Shown here: positions 17,328 to 24,849 of the stretch, piece by piece
Numbering within the stretch: the stretch's first letter is position 1
How the letters are laid out: each line of letters opens with the position of its first letter
Origin: JBBQVS01 sp964250805
Lineage (GTDB): Bacteria > Chloroflexota > Ktedonobacteria > Ktedonobacterales > Ktedonobacteraceae
Reading direction: 5' to 3'
DNA: 64,000 bases
Assembly: GCA_964250805.1 (NCBI GenBank)
Contig: CAXUHG010000015.1
Coordinates: forward strand, 1-64,000
The notes under the pieces: model-generated
Databases searched by the model: none
What the model saw: only the letters and a program-made list of their open reading frames with translations
What the model was told of the DNA's origin: nothing
Translations under genes and position numbers: made by a program

Positions 17328-17729
17328 TTATTGGGGTAGAAGTACAGTGTCAATAACGTGAATAACGCCGTTATCACATATGATATCGGCCTGAGTCACG
17401 GTTGCATTGTTCACCTTAACGCCGTTGCTGGCGTTAATGGTAAGGTCCTGACCTTCGACGGTTTTCGCAGAAGTCAACTTCACTACGTCTGCTGCTGTAA
17501 CTTTGCCAGAAACAACGTGGTAGGTCAAAATCTTTGTCAACTGAGCCTTGTCTTTGAGAAGAGAGTCTACTGTTCCTGCTGGAAGCTTGTCGAATGCTGC
17601 GTCAGTTGGAGCAAAGACAGTGAAGGGGCCAGCACTCTTGAGAGTACTTACGAGGTCAGCGGCCTGTACTGCTGCAACAAGAGTTTTGAAAGACCCTGCA
17701 CTAATTGCTGTATCAACGATGTCTGCCAT
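17328..17729 (-). CDS. Fasciclin domain protein
   Basis: 133 residues, essentially one FAS1 domain. It has SAGPFTVFAPTDAAFDKLPA (H1 motif), TKILTYHVVSGKVTAADVVK (YH motif) and ADIICDNGVIHVIDTVLLPQ (H2 motif). FAS1 proteins are usually secreted adhesion modules, but there is no signal peptide here, so this one may be cytoplasmic or exported another way. Cytoplasmic single-domain forms are common in photosynthetic and soil bacteria and may respond to stress. GGAG precedes the ATG. Confidence 0.93.
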   Translation of the reverse strand: MADIVDTAISAGSFKTLVAAVQAADLVSTLKSAGPFTVFAPTDAAFDKLPAGTVDSLLKDKAQLTKILTYHVVSGKVTAADVVKLTSAKTVEGQDLTINASNGVKVNNATVTQADIICDNGVIHVIDTVLLPQ

Positions 17730-17915
17730 GATTGGTATCTCCTTGTGAGAACTATCTCATTTCAAGTAGCAGTGTAATTAAGCGTATTATCAAAATATAC
17801 TCTTTTCCGCTACATGCTTGTCAGGCTTTATGTGCCCAACACAGGTAAGATACATGCAACTAGTGAAGTGGGTCAGAATACGTAACCGTTGCGGTACATT
17901 TCAAACAACTTACAT

Positions 17916-18128
17916 CTACTCGTCCTTCCCGATCATGACCTCAGTAGACTTAACAATGGCTATCGCTGAACTGCCTTCTTGCAATTGAAGCGACTTCACG
18001 GCATCCTGAGTGATAATCGAGGTAATCTGCTGACCATCGGGCAGTTCGATGACGACTTCCGCGATGATATCTCCATGCCGAATTGATTTGATGGTTCCTT
18101 TTAACTGGTTGCGTGCGCTCATCTCCAT
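17916..18128 (-). CDS. Molbindin (Mop/TOBE domain protein)
   Basis: 70 residues: MSARNQLKGTIKSIRHGDII, then VVIELPDGQQITSIITQDAV, then IAIVKSTEVMIGKD. This is the molbindin family, small hexameric TOBE-fold proteins that bind molybdate or tungstate. AGGAG sits nine bases before the first ATG (18128), so MEMSARN is the likely N-terminus. No molybdate transporter or cofactor gene is near. Confidence 0.9.
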   Translation of the reverse strand: MEMSARNQLKGTIKSIRHGDIIAEVVIELPDGQQITSIITQDAVKSLQLQEGSSAIAIVKSTEVMIGKDE

Positions 18129-18155
18129 ACTAAAAATCTCCTATGCATCTATAAC

Positions 18156-18295
18156 TTCGTAGGGACCAATTTATCACGTCCGTCATGTGATTTATCACAT
18201 GAGATCAGGTTCGAGATGGCTTGTATACTTGATTGATAATGATCTCGCTCAATGAATTGAGCGAACGAACGCGATAAATCTGGTCCCTACGAAAA
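18156..18295. repeat. Palindromic repeat family B, copy 2
   Basis: Arms CGTAGGGACCAATTTATCACG and the partner GCGATAAATCTGGTCCCTACG. It carries TCAATGAATTGAGCGAACG and a nested TTTATCACATGAGATC piece. It lies upstream of the molbindin start; that gene's promoter must be in or beside it. Confidence 0.85.
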
Positions 18296-18379
18296 TGGTT
18301 GAATTGATTCAAATAACAAGCATTACAATCAGTATAGCATATCTCCCCGTACCTTTTTTGTGCGCCTACTGCTGCTATT

Positions 18380-18730
18380 TCACAGGAGTGACGTTTGCAG
18401 ATATGTTCTCAATTGTTCTACCGTCTCTAACGTGGCGTCTCGTTCGCGCGACTGTGGGACGATACGTCGTATCATCCGCACGAAAAACCGCATCGCATTC
18501 AGCAAGGTCTGTACATCACCTACTGTTACAGAGACGGGATGTTCTCCATTGCTATCCAGCGAGAGGATACGCCGTCGCAAAGCGTCTAGCTCTCGCATCT
18601 GCTTCATCTTTTGCGCCGTGAGTGGCGGCGTATTGCGTAAGAAGCCGATATAGCCTTGCAATATGTTGCTGATCGCATCGCGGTCATGCGGGTGAAGCGG
18701 GACACGAGGAAGATCTTCTGACTCACTCAC
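18380..18730 (-). CDS. Small helical protein, third gene of a three-gene operon
   Basis: 116 residues, predicted helical, rich in Arg and Leu: HPHDRDAISNILQGYIGFLR, KMKQMRELDALRRRILSLD, LNAMRFFVRMIRRIVPQSRE. Its ATG lies inside the end of the previous gene (overlap of eight bases), which implies translational coupling. No known domain recognised. Confidence 0.7.
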   Translation of the reverse strand: MSESEDLPRVPLHPHDRDAISNILQGYIGFLRNTPPLTAQKMKQMRELDALRRRILSLDSNGEHPVSVTVGDVQTLLNAMRFFVRMIRRIVPQSRERDATLETVEQLRTYLQTSLL

Positions 18731-18986
18731 GCTCGTTCCCCTGTTCTCTCAAAGCACACCCTGGAAGTCGCACGAAGCGAATAGCACGATCATAGGTGGC
18801 ATAGACCCAGTATGAGAGACGTGTCACACGAGCCATGATCTCGTGTTGTGTCATTGTCGCTTGCCTTCCCGATGCGTCTTGATACGCCACGATATAGCTG
18901 TGAAACGTCTCTTGACTCATAGACATGCAGTAGCGTTCGGTATGTCCATGCCAGAGCGTGCCGTTCCATGTCAACAGTGCATCCAT
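18723..18986 (-). CDS. Small protein, second gene of a three-gene operon
   Basis: 87 residues from ATG 18986, which follows a strong GGGAGGGG site; the longer frame to 19115 runs inside the upstream gene and is rejected. It contains LLTWNGTLWHGHTERYCMSM, ETFHSYIVAYQDASGRQATM and RLSYWVYATYDRAIRFVRL, so it is rich in aromatic residues and is probably a compact alpha/beta fold. No family recognised. It overlaps the next gene and starts 15 bases after the previous stop. Confidence 0.7.
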   Translation of the reverse strand: MDALLTWNGTLWHGHTERYCMSMSQETFHSYIVAYQDASGRQATMTQHEIMARVTRLSYWVYATYDRAIRFVRLPGCALREQGNERE

Positions 18987-19000
18987 AGCGTTTCCCCTCC

Positions 19001-19360
19001 CTATCTCATCACAGCAATCGAGCCAGTAAAAGGCACTCCCGTCATCGCTCGCACAGCAGAACACACCCGTCGAGCATTGTCCTGTGAGACAACTAACCCA
19101 TGATCGATGCTCCACACCACAAGAGCAGGAACGCCTGCCACCTGTGCAATGTCATGCCACAGGAGCCTGTAACGATTGAGATAGTCGTGAAACGAGGCAG
19201 AGGGCAAGATGGGCAGTGTTTGTGTATCCTGCTCTTCTATATGAGTCGGAGTATACGGTTGCTTTGATGTTCCTTGAGTATGACCTGATACGCTTTGCGG
19301 CGAAAGTGTATGTTTGTTCGGTATGCGATTGTTGATGCGAGGTGGTTTGTTAGCTGACAT
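19001..19360 (-). CDS. Micro-HTH protein, first gene of a three-gene operon
   Basis: 119 residues. The first 50 are polar and unstructured; residues 55-115 hold LPSASFHDYLNRYRLLWHDI, AQVAGVPALVVWSIDHG and DNARRVCSAVRAMTGVPFTG, which reads as a reduced XRE-type helix-turn-helix and lines up with the protein at 3048-3338. It is divergent from the XRE-TPR regulator at 19517, with about 155 bases between the starts. This suggests the regulator controls the three-gene operon. Confidence 0.7.
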   Translation of the reverse strand: MSANKPPRINNRIPNKHTLSPQSVSGHTQGTSKQPYTPTHIEEQDTQTLPILPSASFHDYLNRYRLLWHDIAQVAGVPALVVWSIDHGLVVSQDNARRVCSAVRAMTGVPFTGSIAVMR

Positions 19361-19516
19361 AATGTTAGGTCCTTTCCTTGTATGCTATTGCTAATGCGCT
19401 AGCGGCAAATTATAATACGTACAATAAGCCTAGTAACATTGTGGTTGAAATCGTAGGTAAAGTGAAGGTCAGATTTTGCCTATTATCTTGTGAAACACGA
19501 CTTTATGAGGACAAAC

Positions 19517-20650
19517 ATGCCAGGAAAAGATGCAAAGTCCCGACCGCCATCAGCGTTAGCGCGGGCATTGAAAGTATACAGGGAAGCCCATAAGTTCACT
19601 CAGGAAGAACTCGCAGCACTTCTGGATGAAGACCCCCGACAAATACGCCGTTGGGAGAATAACGAAACGGCACTACCAGATATACACCAGCTAAAAAAAG
19701 TTGCAGATCGACTAGGCATCCCATACGAGCATTTAGGCATTGCTCCATCGTTCTACATTCCTCTTTCCCTTGAGCGCATCAATAGCACCGTTGATCGTAT
19801 TTGGTCCCTTATTGACGAAGGACGCATTAGTGAGGCTTACGCTATTGCTGAGAATATTGTACGAGAGGCAATTAACCAAACAGAAATAAGAACGCACGAC
19901 ACAACATTTTTCTATACATTGGCTCGTATGTATCATGCAGCCGCTCACTCAACCTCTTTAAGTGTGAGAACTAATGAAGTAGGGTTAGCAATCTATTACT
20001 ATCAACAGATGGAATACTTTGCACGTCAAGCAAAGGACGATACACTAATTAACCTCTCCCTTGCCTATCAAGGAGATATGCAGCGCCGCAAAGGTGATAT
20101 TTCACGGGCGATCATATATCTGGAAACAGCACGCGATACAACACCGCACGCTGATAAAGCCGCGCATGGGAATATGTTGCAGCTATTAGCTCGTAGCTAC
20201 CTACGAGCAGGGCAAGTAAACGAGTTTGAATCTTCTCTGAAGCGTTCGGAAGAACTCGCCTATGAAACAAGCAAGGAGCAAAAGAGTACAGGGAATCAGT
20301 ATCATCTTGCCCATGTGTATGAAGAATATGCTAAGGGCTATGATAGCTTAGGGCAAACACAGAAGGCACTTGATTATATCGATCTTGCAGAAAAATCGCA
20401 AACGATTACCAAGTCCGTAGAAATATTGCTCAAAGTAGCACGAGCTGAAACCTTAATTCATAGTGGGGATTTGAGGAACGGGGAACCATTAGCAATTGAC
20501 GCAGCGATTTACACTAGAGAACATGGACATTACCGACGACTAGAACGAATATACGCACTAAAGCGACACGTTAACCAGCAAATGCTCAAATATGGAAAAA
20601 CAGAATTAGCATTGAGCGAAGCCTTAGAGGGCAAAATTGACGATAGATGA
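19517..20650 (+). CDS. XRE-family regulator with TPR C-terminus
   Basis: 377 residues from ATG 19517 (GAGGA five bases ahead). The N-terminal HTH is SALARALKVYREAHKFTQEE, LAALLDEDPRQIRRWENNET, LPDIHQLKKVADRLGIPYE. The rest, from about residue 80, is TPR-like: GRISEAYAIAENIVREAINQ, LAYQGDMQRRKGDISRAIIY, YAKGYDSLGQTQKALDYIDL. The gene has clearly higher AT content than the metabolic genes around it. It probably binds its own divergent promoter region and controls the micro-HTH operon at 18380-19360; the TPRs would bind a peptide or protein (inference from RRNPP-type regulators). Confidence 0.88.
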   Translation: MPGKDAKSRPPSALARALKVYREAHKFTQEELAALLDEDPRQIRRWENNETALPDIHQLKKVADRLGIPYEHLGIAPSFYIPLSLERINSTVDRIWSLIDEGRISEAYAIAENIVREAINQTEIRTHDTTFFYTLARMYHAAAHSTSLSVRTNEVGLAIYYYQQMEYFARQAKDDTLINLSLAYQGDMQRRKGDISRAIIYLETARDTTPHADKAAHGNMLQLLARSYLRAGQVNEFESSLKRSEELAYETSKEQKSTGNQYHLAHVYEEYAKGYDSLGQTQKALDYIDLAEKSQTITKSVEILLKVARAETLIHSGDLRNGEPLAIDAAIYTREHGHYRRLERIYALKRHVNQQMLKYGKTELALSEALEGKIDDR

Positions 20651-20667
20651 TGTTCTGTTGATGGTTT

Positions 20668-20804
20668 TTCGTAGGGACCAGATTTATCGCGTCCGTTGCT
20701 CAATTCATTGAGCGAGATCATTGTGACCCCCTACACAAGCTATCTCAGACCCGATTTCGCGTGATAAATCACGCTTCGGACGCAATAAATCTGGTCCCTA
20801 CGAA
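20668..20804. repeat. Palindromic repeat family B, copy 3
   Basis: Arms TTTTCGTAGGGACCAGATTT and GTCCCTACGAAA enclosing ATCGCGTCCGTTGCTCAATTC. It is closest to copy B1 and lies between the XRE-TPR gene and the GNAT-like gene. Confidence 0.88.
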
Positions 20805-20836
20805 ACTGTCGAATCAAGGTTGAAGGAAAAATTACA

Positions 20837-21325
20837 ATGGTTAAAACTCCTAAAGCCACATCAAGAGCGAACAAAGCAAAAGATAAGCCTATAACATTTG
20901 AGAGAGCATCATCAGAAGACGATATACGGGGAATTTACGACCTGAGTGTAGCGATATATGGCATAGGTGGTACACCTAGCTACAATGAGCGTTTGAGGAT
21001 ATGGCACAAAAATCCGCAAGTCTACTACGTTGTGAAACAAGAAAATATCGTCGTGGGCTATATTAGCATGATCTGGTTGCCAGACGAAGCAATACAACTC
21101 CTTATTGGACCTACCCCTAAACAACCAAGAATTACAGAAGCAGGAGCAGGAATATACTCCATCATAAGTGCAGAAAATGTTTTACCATTTACGCCAGGAA
21201 CTCCTATCGACTCGCTTTTCATATCAGTTGGAGTAAGGCCAGGAATGCTGTACACCAACTTGCAAACTATAGCCCCAAGCAATGGCTATGTGTGTAACTT
21301 AGGATTGCAACTTAACATGATCTAA
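20837..21325 (+). CDS. GNAT-like protein
   Basis: 162 residues. A Lys-rich tail (residues 1-18) is followed by ITFERASSEDDIRGIYDLSV, YNERLRIWHKNPQVYYVVKQ and NIVVGYISMIWLPDEAIQLL, the N-terminal half of a GNAT fold. The second half (PGTPIDSLFISVGVRPGM) lacks a clear acetyl-CoA Q/R-x-x-G-x-A loop, so the protein may be a truncated or non-catalytic GNAT. AAGGAAA precedes the ATG. Together with the XRE-TPR gene it may belong to the same mobile or variable island. Confidence 0.65.
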   Translation: MVKTPKATSRANKAKDKPITFERASSEDDIRGIYDLSVAIYGIGGTPSYNERLRIWHKNPQVYYVVKQENIVVGYISMIWLPDEAIQLLIGPTPKQPRITEAGAGIYSIISAENVLPFTPGTPIDSLFISVGVRPGMLYTNLQTIAPSNGYVCNLGLQLNMI

Positions 21326-21341
21326 GTGTTGAAGACCACGA

Positions 21342-21370
21342 ATGGGTATAGGGCATAACCCTATACCCAT
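21342..21370 (+). terminator. Terminator hairpin
   Basis: ATGGGTATAGGG-cataa-CCCTATACCCAT, perfect 12-base arms, followed by GTTTCTT, just after the GNAT-like gene. Confidence 0.75.
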
Positions 21371-21419
21371 GTTTCTTACTGTGACCATTGTTTCCCCTCG
21401 TTCAAGAAAGGAGTTTCAC

Positions 21420-21545
21420 TTGCACTTACATCTATCTCCAGATGCATTTATAGACTTACAGATGCATACAACATACAGTGATGGGCGTTGGTCAGCAGAA
21501 GAACTTTTCGATTATCTCGCACAAGATCGATGTCTTGTACATTGA
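21420..21545 (+). pseudogene. PHP-domain phosphoesterase fragment
   Basis: A 41-codon frame from TTG 21420, behind a good AAGGAG site, reads FIDLQMHTTYSDGRWSAEEL. This is the start of a PHP metal-dependent phosphoesterase, with the H-x-x-(Y)-S-D-G first motif, but the frame stops after about 40 residues, and none of the later PHP motifs (TDHD and others) can be found in the 140 bases that follow. It is either a decayed gene or a leftover of a deletion. It may alternatively be a very short peptide gene, which is less likely. Confidence 0.5.
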
Positions 21546-21688
21546 AGGGAGAAAAAGAGAAGTTCGCGTGAACTGTACATCCCAGCAGTCTTCTGGCGAA
21601 AATACCATACATATCCGAATCGCGCACACTGTTCAGGATGGCTTGCTCATCAGAGCAATCGCGCTTGGAGACGGGATACTTTTTCGCG

Positions 21689-22075
21689 CTACAGCTGAGC
21701 TTCGATAGCTGCCTTATCTATAACCGACCAGACGTGCCAAATCTTCTCTCCCCGAAATTCATAGAAGACATTCTCGGTAAAGGAAATGCTCTTCCCGTTT
21801 ACATGGAGTCCAAGGAACGTTCCCCTTGGCGTACAGTTGAACTCCAGTCGGCTCGCTATATACGGCGGATCAGAAACGAGCAACTGAATGTTGAAAGAAA
21901 GGTCTGGAATGTCATCAAAGTCTCTCTGCAGCAACTCGCGAAACCCTCCTATTCCGATCCGCTGACCGTTGTAGGACAGATCATCATGAACAAACTGGTC
22001 CAGCTTCAGCCAGTCCTGCTTATTCAGGCAGGCAATGTAGCCTCGGTAGACGTCGGAAAGGTCGGTTTTCATCAT
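21689..22075 (-). CDS. SnoaL-like protein (NTF2 fold)
   Basis: 128 residues, the usual length for SnoaL/ester-cyclase-like NTF2-fold proteins. Visible family features are VYRGYIACLNKQDWLKLDQF, VHDDLSYNG, FRELLQRDFDDIPDLSFNIQ and ITF-like NVFYEFRGEKIWHVWSVID. The pocket of these proteins binds small hydrophobic compounds; some are polyketide cyclases, many are of unknown function. GGAG lies eight bases before ATG 22075. The gene stands alone. Confidence 0.88.
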   Translation of the reverse strand: MMKTDLSDVYRGYIACLNKQDWLKLDQFVHDDLSYNGQRIGIGGFRELLQRDFDDIPDLSFNIQLLVSDPPYIASRLEFNCTPRGTFLGLHVNGKSISFTENVFYEFRGEKIWHVWSVIDKAAIEAQL

Positions 22076-22187
22076 AGCAATTACTCCTATGCTTCTACAA
22101 TACAGCAGTTCGCAAATGCTGCTTTGAACTACTAGAAATTATGCTCTAACGATTTCTAATTTTACCATAGATTTAAGGCTATTAGAC

Positions 22188-22240
22188 ACAAAAGGTGGAT
22201 AGTGTGCATTGTGGAGCGATGCACACTATCCACCCTTTGT
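22188..22240. terminator. Hairpin terminator
   Basis: ACAAAAGGTGGATAGTGTGC and its complement ACTATCCACCCTTTGT pair with a small loop, in the gap between the SnoaL-like start and the three-repeat-protein stop. Confidence 0.6.
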
Positions 22241-22303
22241 ATCTGATGAAAATGATAAGCTTGCTAATTCTCCCTACACAGGTAAAGATCATGTGTGAGA
22301 AAT

Positions 22304-23146
22304 CTACACGTCTTGCACCAGTGTTTGTAACTCTCTCGACTGTGCTAATGAAATTCCCTCTACCGTAATAAGCAATCGTCCTGAGCTGGATACAGAAGGT
22401 GGAGCTTGAATAGCACGAATAACAATGCTTTTTGGCTCTCCTCCTTTATTGACTCCTTGCGCCTCACCAACATGCAATAAACCATGCTGTAGAACTTGTA
22501 CGTTAAGGTCAGTGTGATGAGGAAGTTGCGCGTTGCTTTGAGCGTCAAGGACAGTCGCAACAAATGTGTTTTCTTCAGGACCCGTTGTTCGCGTAAGCTT
22601 TCGCATAGTTTGAGCTTGTTCCAGTGTAATCTTGTCCACTGTAAGTTGGAAGTCACCTGCATCCCATTGTGGATTTGACGACAAATTGGGTCGAACATGA
22701 CTAATATTGCGAATAACAACGGGGTATACTTTGCCTTGTGCATCTTGAATATCCGCGCTCGCACCGTTATAAAGAGGTCCCTGCACAATAGGATGCACAC
22801 GGAACTCAACAAAACCACGTGTAACCGTAGGTGACGAGAAAGGATGACCCACCTCTGCAACAAACGTCGTGACTCGCGGACCAATTTGTTGCCGAAAGGT
22901 TTTGAGTGTTTGCGCCTGTTCTAATGAAATACCTGCAACGATAAGTTTGTCACCGAGAACGCGACGTACAACAACAGGATATGTTCTGTCCTCATCGCCT
23001 ATTAGCTGTGCCGCGCCTGAACGAATGAGGCTCTGCTGGTCAGAGCGAAAGAGTAAGGCAACGTCCTTCTGCACTTCGTCGGAGAACTGTGGCTGCCTAA
23101 TCTCTCCGGTGACAAGCATATTTTGTTCATTCTCTAATCTATTCAT
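22304..23146 (-). CDS. Three-repeat protein downstream of WXG toxin
   Basis: 280 residues from ATG 23146 (AGGAGG nine bases ahead); the frame is open to 23176 inside the upstream gene. It is made of three units of about 90 residues, each ending in a strand and a helix: LIVAGISLEQAQTLKTFR, LTVDKITLEQAQTMRKL, and ITVEGISLAQSRELQTL. Each unit also has a YPVVIR- or SIVIRAI-like strand pair. It is read right after the WXG-toxin gene (14 bases), so it may be the immunity protein, or a chaperone for secretion. The repeats resemble no domain I can name. Confidence 0.75.
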   Translation of the reverse strand: MNRLENEQNMLVTGEIRQPQFSDEVQKDVALLFRSDQQSLIRSGAAQLIGDEDRTYPVVVRRVLGDKLIVAGISLEQAQTLKTFRQQIGPRVTTFVAEVGHPFSSPTVTRGFVEFRVHPIVQGPLYNGASADIQDAQGKVYPVVIRNISHVRPNLSSNPQWDAGDFQLTVDKITLEQAQTMRKLTRTTGPEENTFVATVLDAQSNAQLPHHTDLNVQVLQHGLLHVGEAQGVNKGGEPKSIVIRAIQAPPSVSSSGRLLITVEGISLAQSRELQTLVQDV

Positions 23147-23159
23147 ACAGCTACACCTC

Positions 23160-24212
23160 CTACATATGAATTCCAAATTTCTCCGCTAATTGTCGGATGT
23201 ACCCCTGTAAAATTTGCTGTAACTCATTCCGTTCAGCGGCAGTCATCCCTAGCCTATTTGCATTTGCTAAAACTTCGCGCTCGACATTCACCTCCTCAAT
23301 AAGAGACTCAGGTGGTGTGATTGGAGTCCAGCCCCTCGCGGCAGCGGCTTGAACGTGCAGGTATTCCTCATATATAGAAGCATCAGTTGCATTTTCACCA
23401 ACATTAACATCTACCTGATGAGGACCATAGTCACCAGGCTCGCCCCAGTTTTGAGTTGACGCGCGTGCAGATTGATAACGTAGATACTCTTGAGTCTCTG
23501 GGTCACTCTTGACCTGAACTCCCATATCTTGCAGATCCTTGATATATTGTTCCCCAGTAGAAGTGTATCCATTACCAGAACCGCTACCATCTAAATTTTT
23601 TTGGAAGAGTTCTGTTGTTGAATCTCCCTGTGTCGAGACACTCAGACCATCTGTCGAATCCCCGGTCGGTATATTCACATCCCCAGGCTCTGTACTGTTC
23701 TCAATCTGGCTGGTAATCTGGTCTAGCTCCCCACTCACCTCTGTATCCATCTCTACGATTGCTTCCTCTGCCGCCTGTGCCTCTTCTACCAACGCTGCGT
23801 CCGCACCTCCTGAGGCAACAGTTGCACCGTCTGTAATGGGATCGAGGCCAAGTTGTGCGATATCCGCGATAACAAGAGCACCAGTGAGAATAAAGCCTGC
23901 CGTAGCCTGTGCCTGAGCATTGCGAATGGCCTGTACGTTGTCTTCGATAGTTTTTGCCAGTTTGTTCAACGCGGTTGCGCTCTGTGTGAGTGTATCGCAG
24001 GAGCGTTGTGTGTCATGATGATACTGGTTCCACGAGTTGAGAAAGGCTTGACTACCCTTGCCTGCCCACTTCTGCGTACCATAGGTCAGGTCTTGCGCGG
24101 AGCCATCAAGTCCCTGAGATTGCCGTTGGAGCGTGTCAACAGCACTGGTATACTTGCCTGCAACCCGGCGTAAATCCTGTGCGATAGCTTCGAGACGATT
24201 AGGATCACTCAT
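23160..24212 (-). CDS. WXG100/LXG-like protein with putative C-terminal toxin domain
   Basis: 350 residues. The N-terminal 95 residues are a WXG100-like four-helix hairpin, with YGTQKWAGKGSQAFLNSWNQ (W-x-G variant) and a long second helix. A hydrophobic segment follows (AGFILTGALVIADIAQLGLD), then an acidic, Ser/Thr/Gly-rich linker (about 140-210). The C-terminal 140 residues form a separate domain, with YIKDLQDMGVQVKSDPETQE, DASIYEEYLHVQAAAARGW and VNVEREVLANANRLGMTAAE. The E-E-x-x-H-x-Q run recalls zincin-type or other polymorphic toxin domains, but it lacks HExxH. Its ATG overlaps the preceding WXG100 stop by ATGA. It is a likely type VII-secretion effector; no secretion ATPase gene is in the window. 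Confidence 0.8.
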   Translation of the reverse strand: MSDPNRLEAIAQDLRRVAGKYTSAVDTLQRQSQGLDGSAQDLTYGTQKWAGKGSQAFLNSWNQYHHDTQRSCDTLTQSATALNKLAKTIEDNVQAIRNAQAQATAGFILTGALVIADIAQLGLDPITDGATVASGGADAALVEEAQAAEEAIVEMDTEVSGELDQITSQIENSTEPGDVNIPTGDSTDGLSVSTQGDSTTELFQKNLDGSGSGNGYTSTGEQYIKDLQDMGVQVKSDPETQEYLRYQSARASTQNWGEPGDYGPHQVDVNVGENATDASIYEEYLHVQAAAARGWTPITPPESLIEEVNVEREVLANANRLGMTAAERNELQQILQGYIRQLAEKFGIHM

Positions 24213-24559
24213 CGTGCGAACCCCCTTCCTCTTGGCGTGAACGAGTTTGCAACATTGTGATCGGTGGAATGGTAGCCATTAGCCGCCCCGTCCAAGTTGC
24301 TACCGACCTTCTCAAGTGAAGCGCATAAACTCCACATAGCGGTGCGCCAGCGATCAGAGAGGTGTTCAAGTGCCCCGGGTGACTTGCTCAATTCGGAAGC
24401 CATCTCGTTGATAAGTTGCTGCGTTTCTGAATTGAGTTGCTGCACGAGGTCGCTCGTGTCCTGTGAGGCTTTGTAAAAGAGGGGTGCAGTATCCTGAAGA
24501 CGCTGCGGTGTGACCTCGAAAGATTCATCTGACCCTTCTCCAATAGGAATATGTGGCAT
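24209..24559 (-). CDS. WXG100 family protein (EsxA-like)
   Basis: 116 residues, all helical. It contains FEVTPQRLQDTAPLFYKASQ, LNSETQQLINEMASELSK, then DRWRTAMWSLCASLEKVGSN. The W-based turn between two long helices is the WXG100 signature, here with W-R-T-A instead of W-x-G. WXG100 proteins pair with larger LXG effectors for export by type VII systems. It is the first gene of the operon and overlaps the next gene by four bases (ATGA). Confidence 0.8.
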   Translation of the reverse strand: MPHIPIGEGSDESFEVTPQRLQDTAPLFYKASQDTSDLVQQLNSETQQLINEMASELSKSPGALEHLSDRWRTAMWSLCASLEKVGSNLDGAANGYHSTDHNVANSFTPRGRGFAR

Positions 24560-24717
24560 GAAAGAAACCTTTCTCTCTAAAAATCTTCAAGTGTCCTCCA
24601 TCTTGGCAATTAGTTTCCTAAATAAGAGGATACAGAAAGTAAGTTTTCTTGTCAATGCATCAAGACACATAAATACGGTGAGATACATCACCTATCGAGA
24701 GTAGGAGTGATAAAGTA

Positions 24718-24826
24718 GAGCAGGGTTCCATAGGCGTCAGGGGGGGGTGATTGTGTGAGGAAGTATAGAAAGAAGAAGNNNNNNNNNNCCCCCCCCCCCC
24801 CCCCCCCACTCCTATGGAACCCTGCT
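24718..24826. repeat. Inverted repeat with assembly gap
   Basis: AGCAGGGTTCCATAGGcG and the partner CTCCTATGGAACCCTGCT close a loop that has a G run, a 10-N gap (24779-24788) and a C run. The G and C runs probably continue the stem and caused the assembly failure. Confidence 0.8.
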
Positions 24827-24849
24827 AGTCTCCCTGCTTTCCAAAAGAT

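Noticed and set aside
18986..19115. Longer N-terminus for the 87-residue gene
   Set aside because: It overlaps the upstream gene in another frame, while ATG 18986 has a very strong ribosome site.
22304..24559. Complete type VII secretion locus
   Set aside because: No EccC/EssC-type ATPase or membrane components are present; only effector-side genes are seen.
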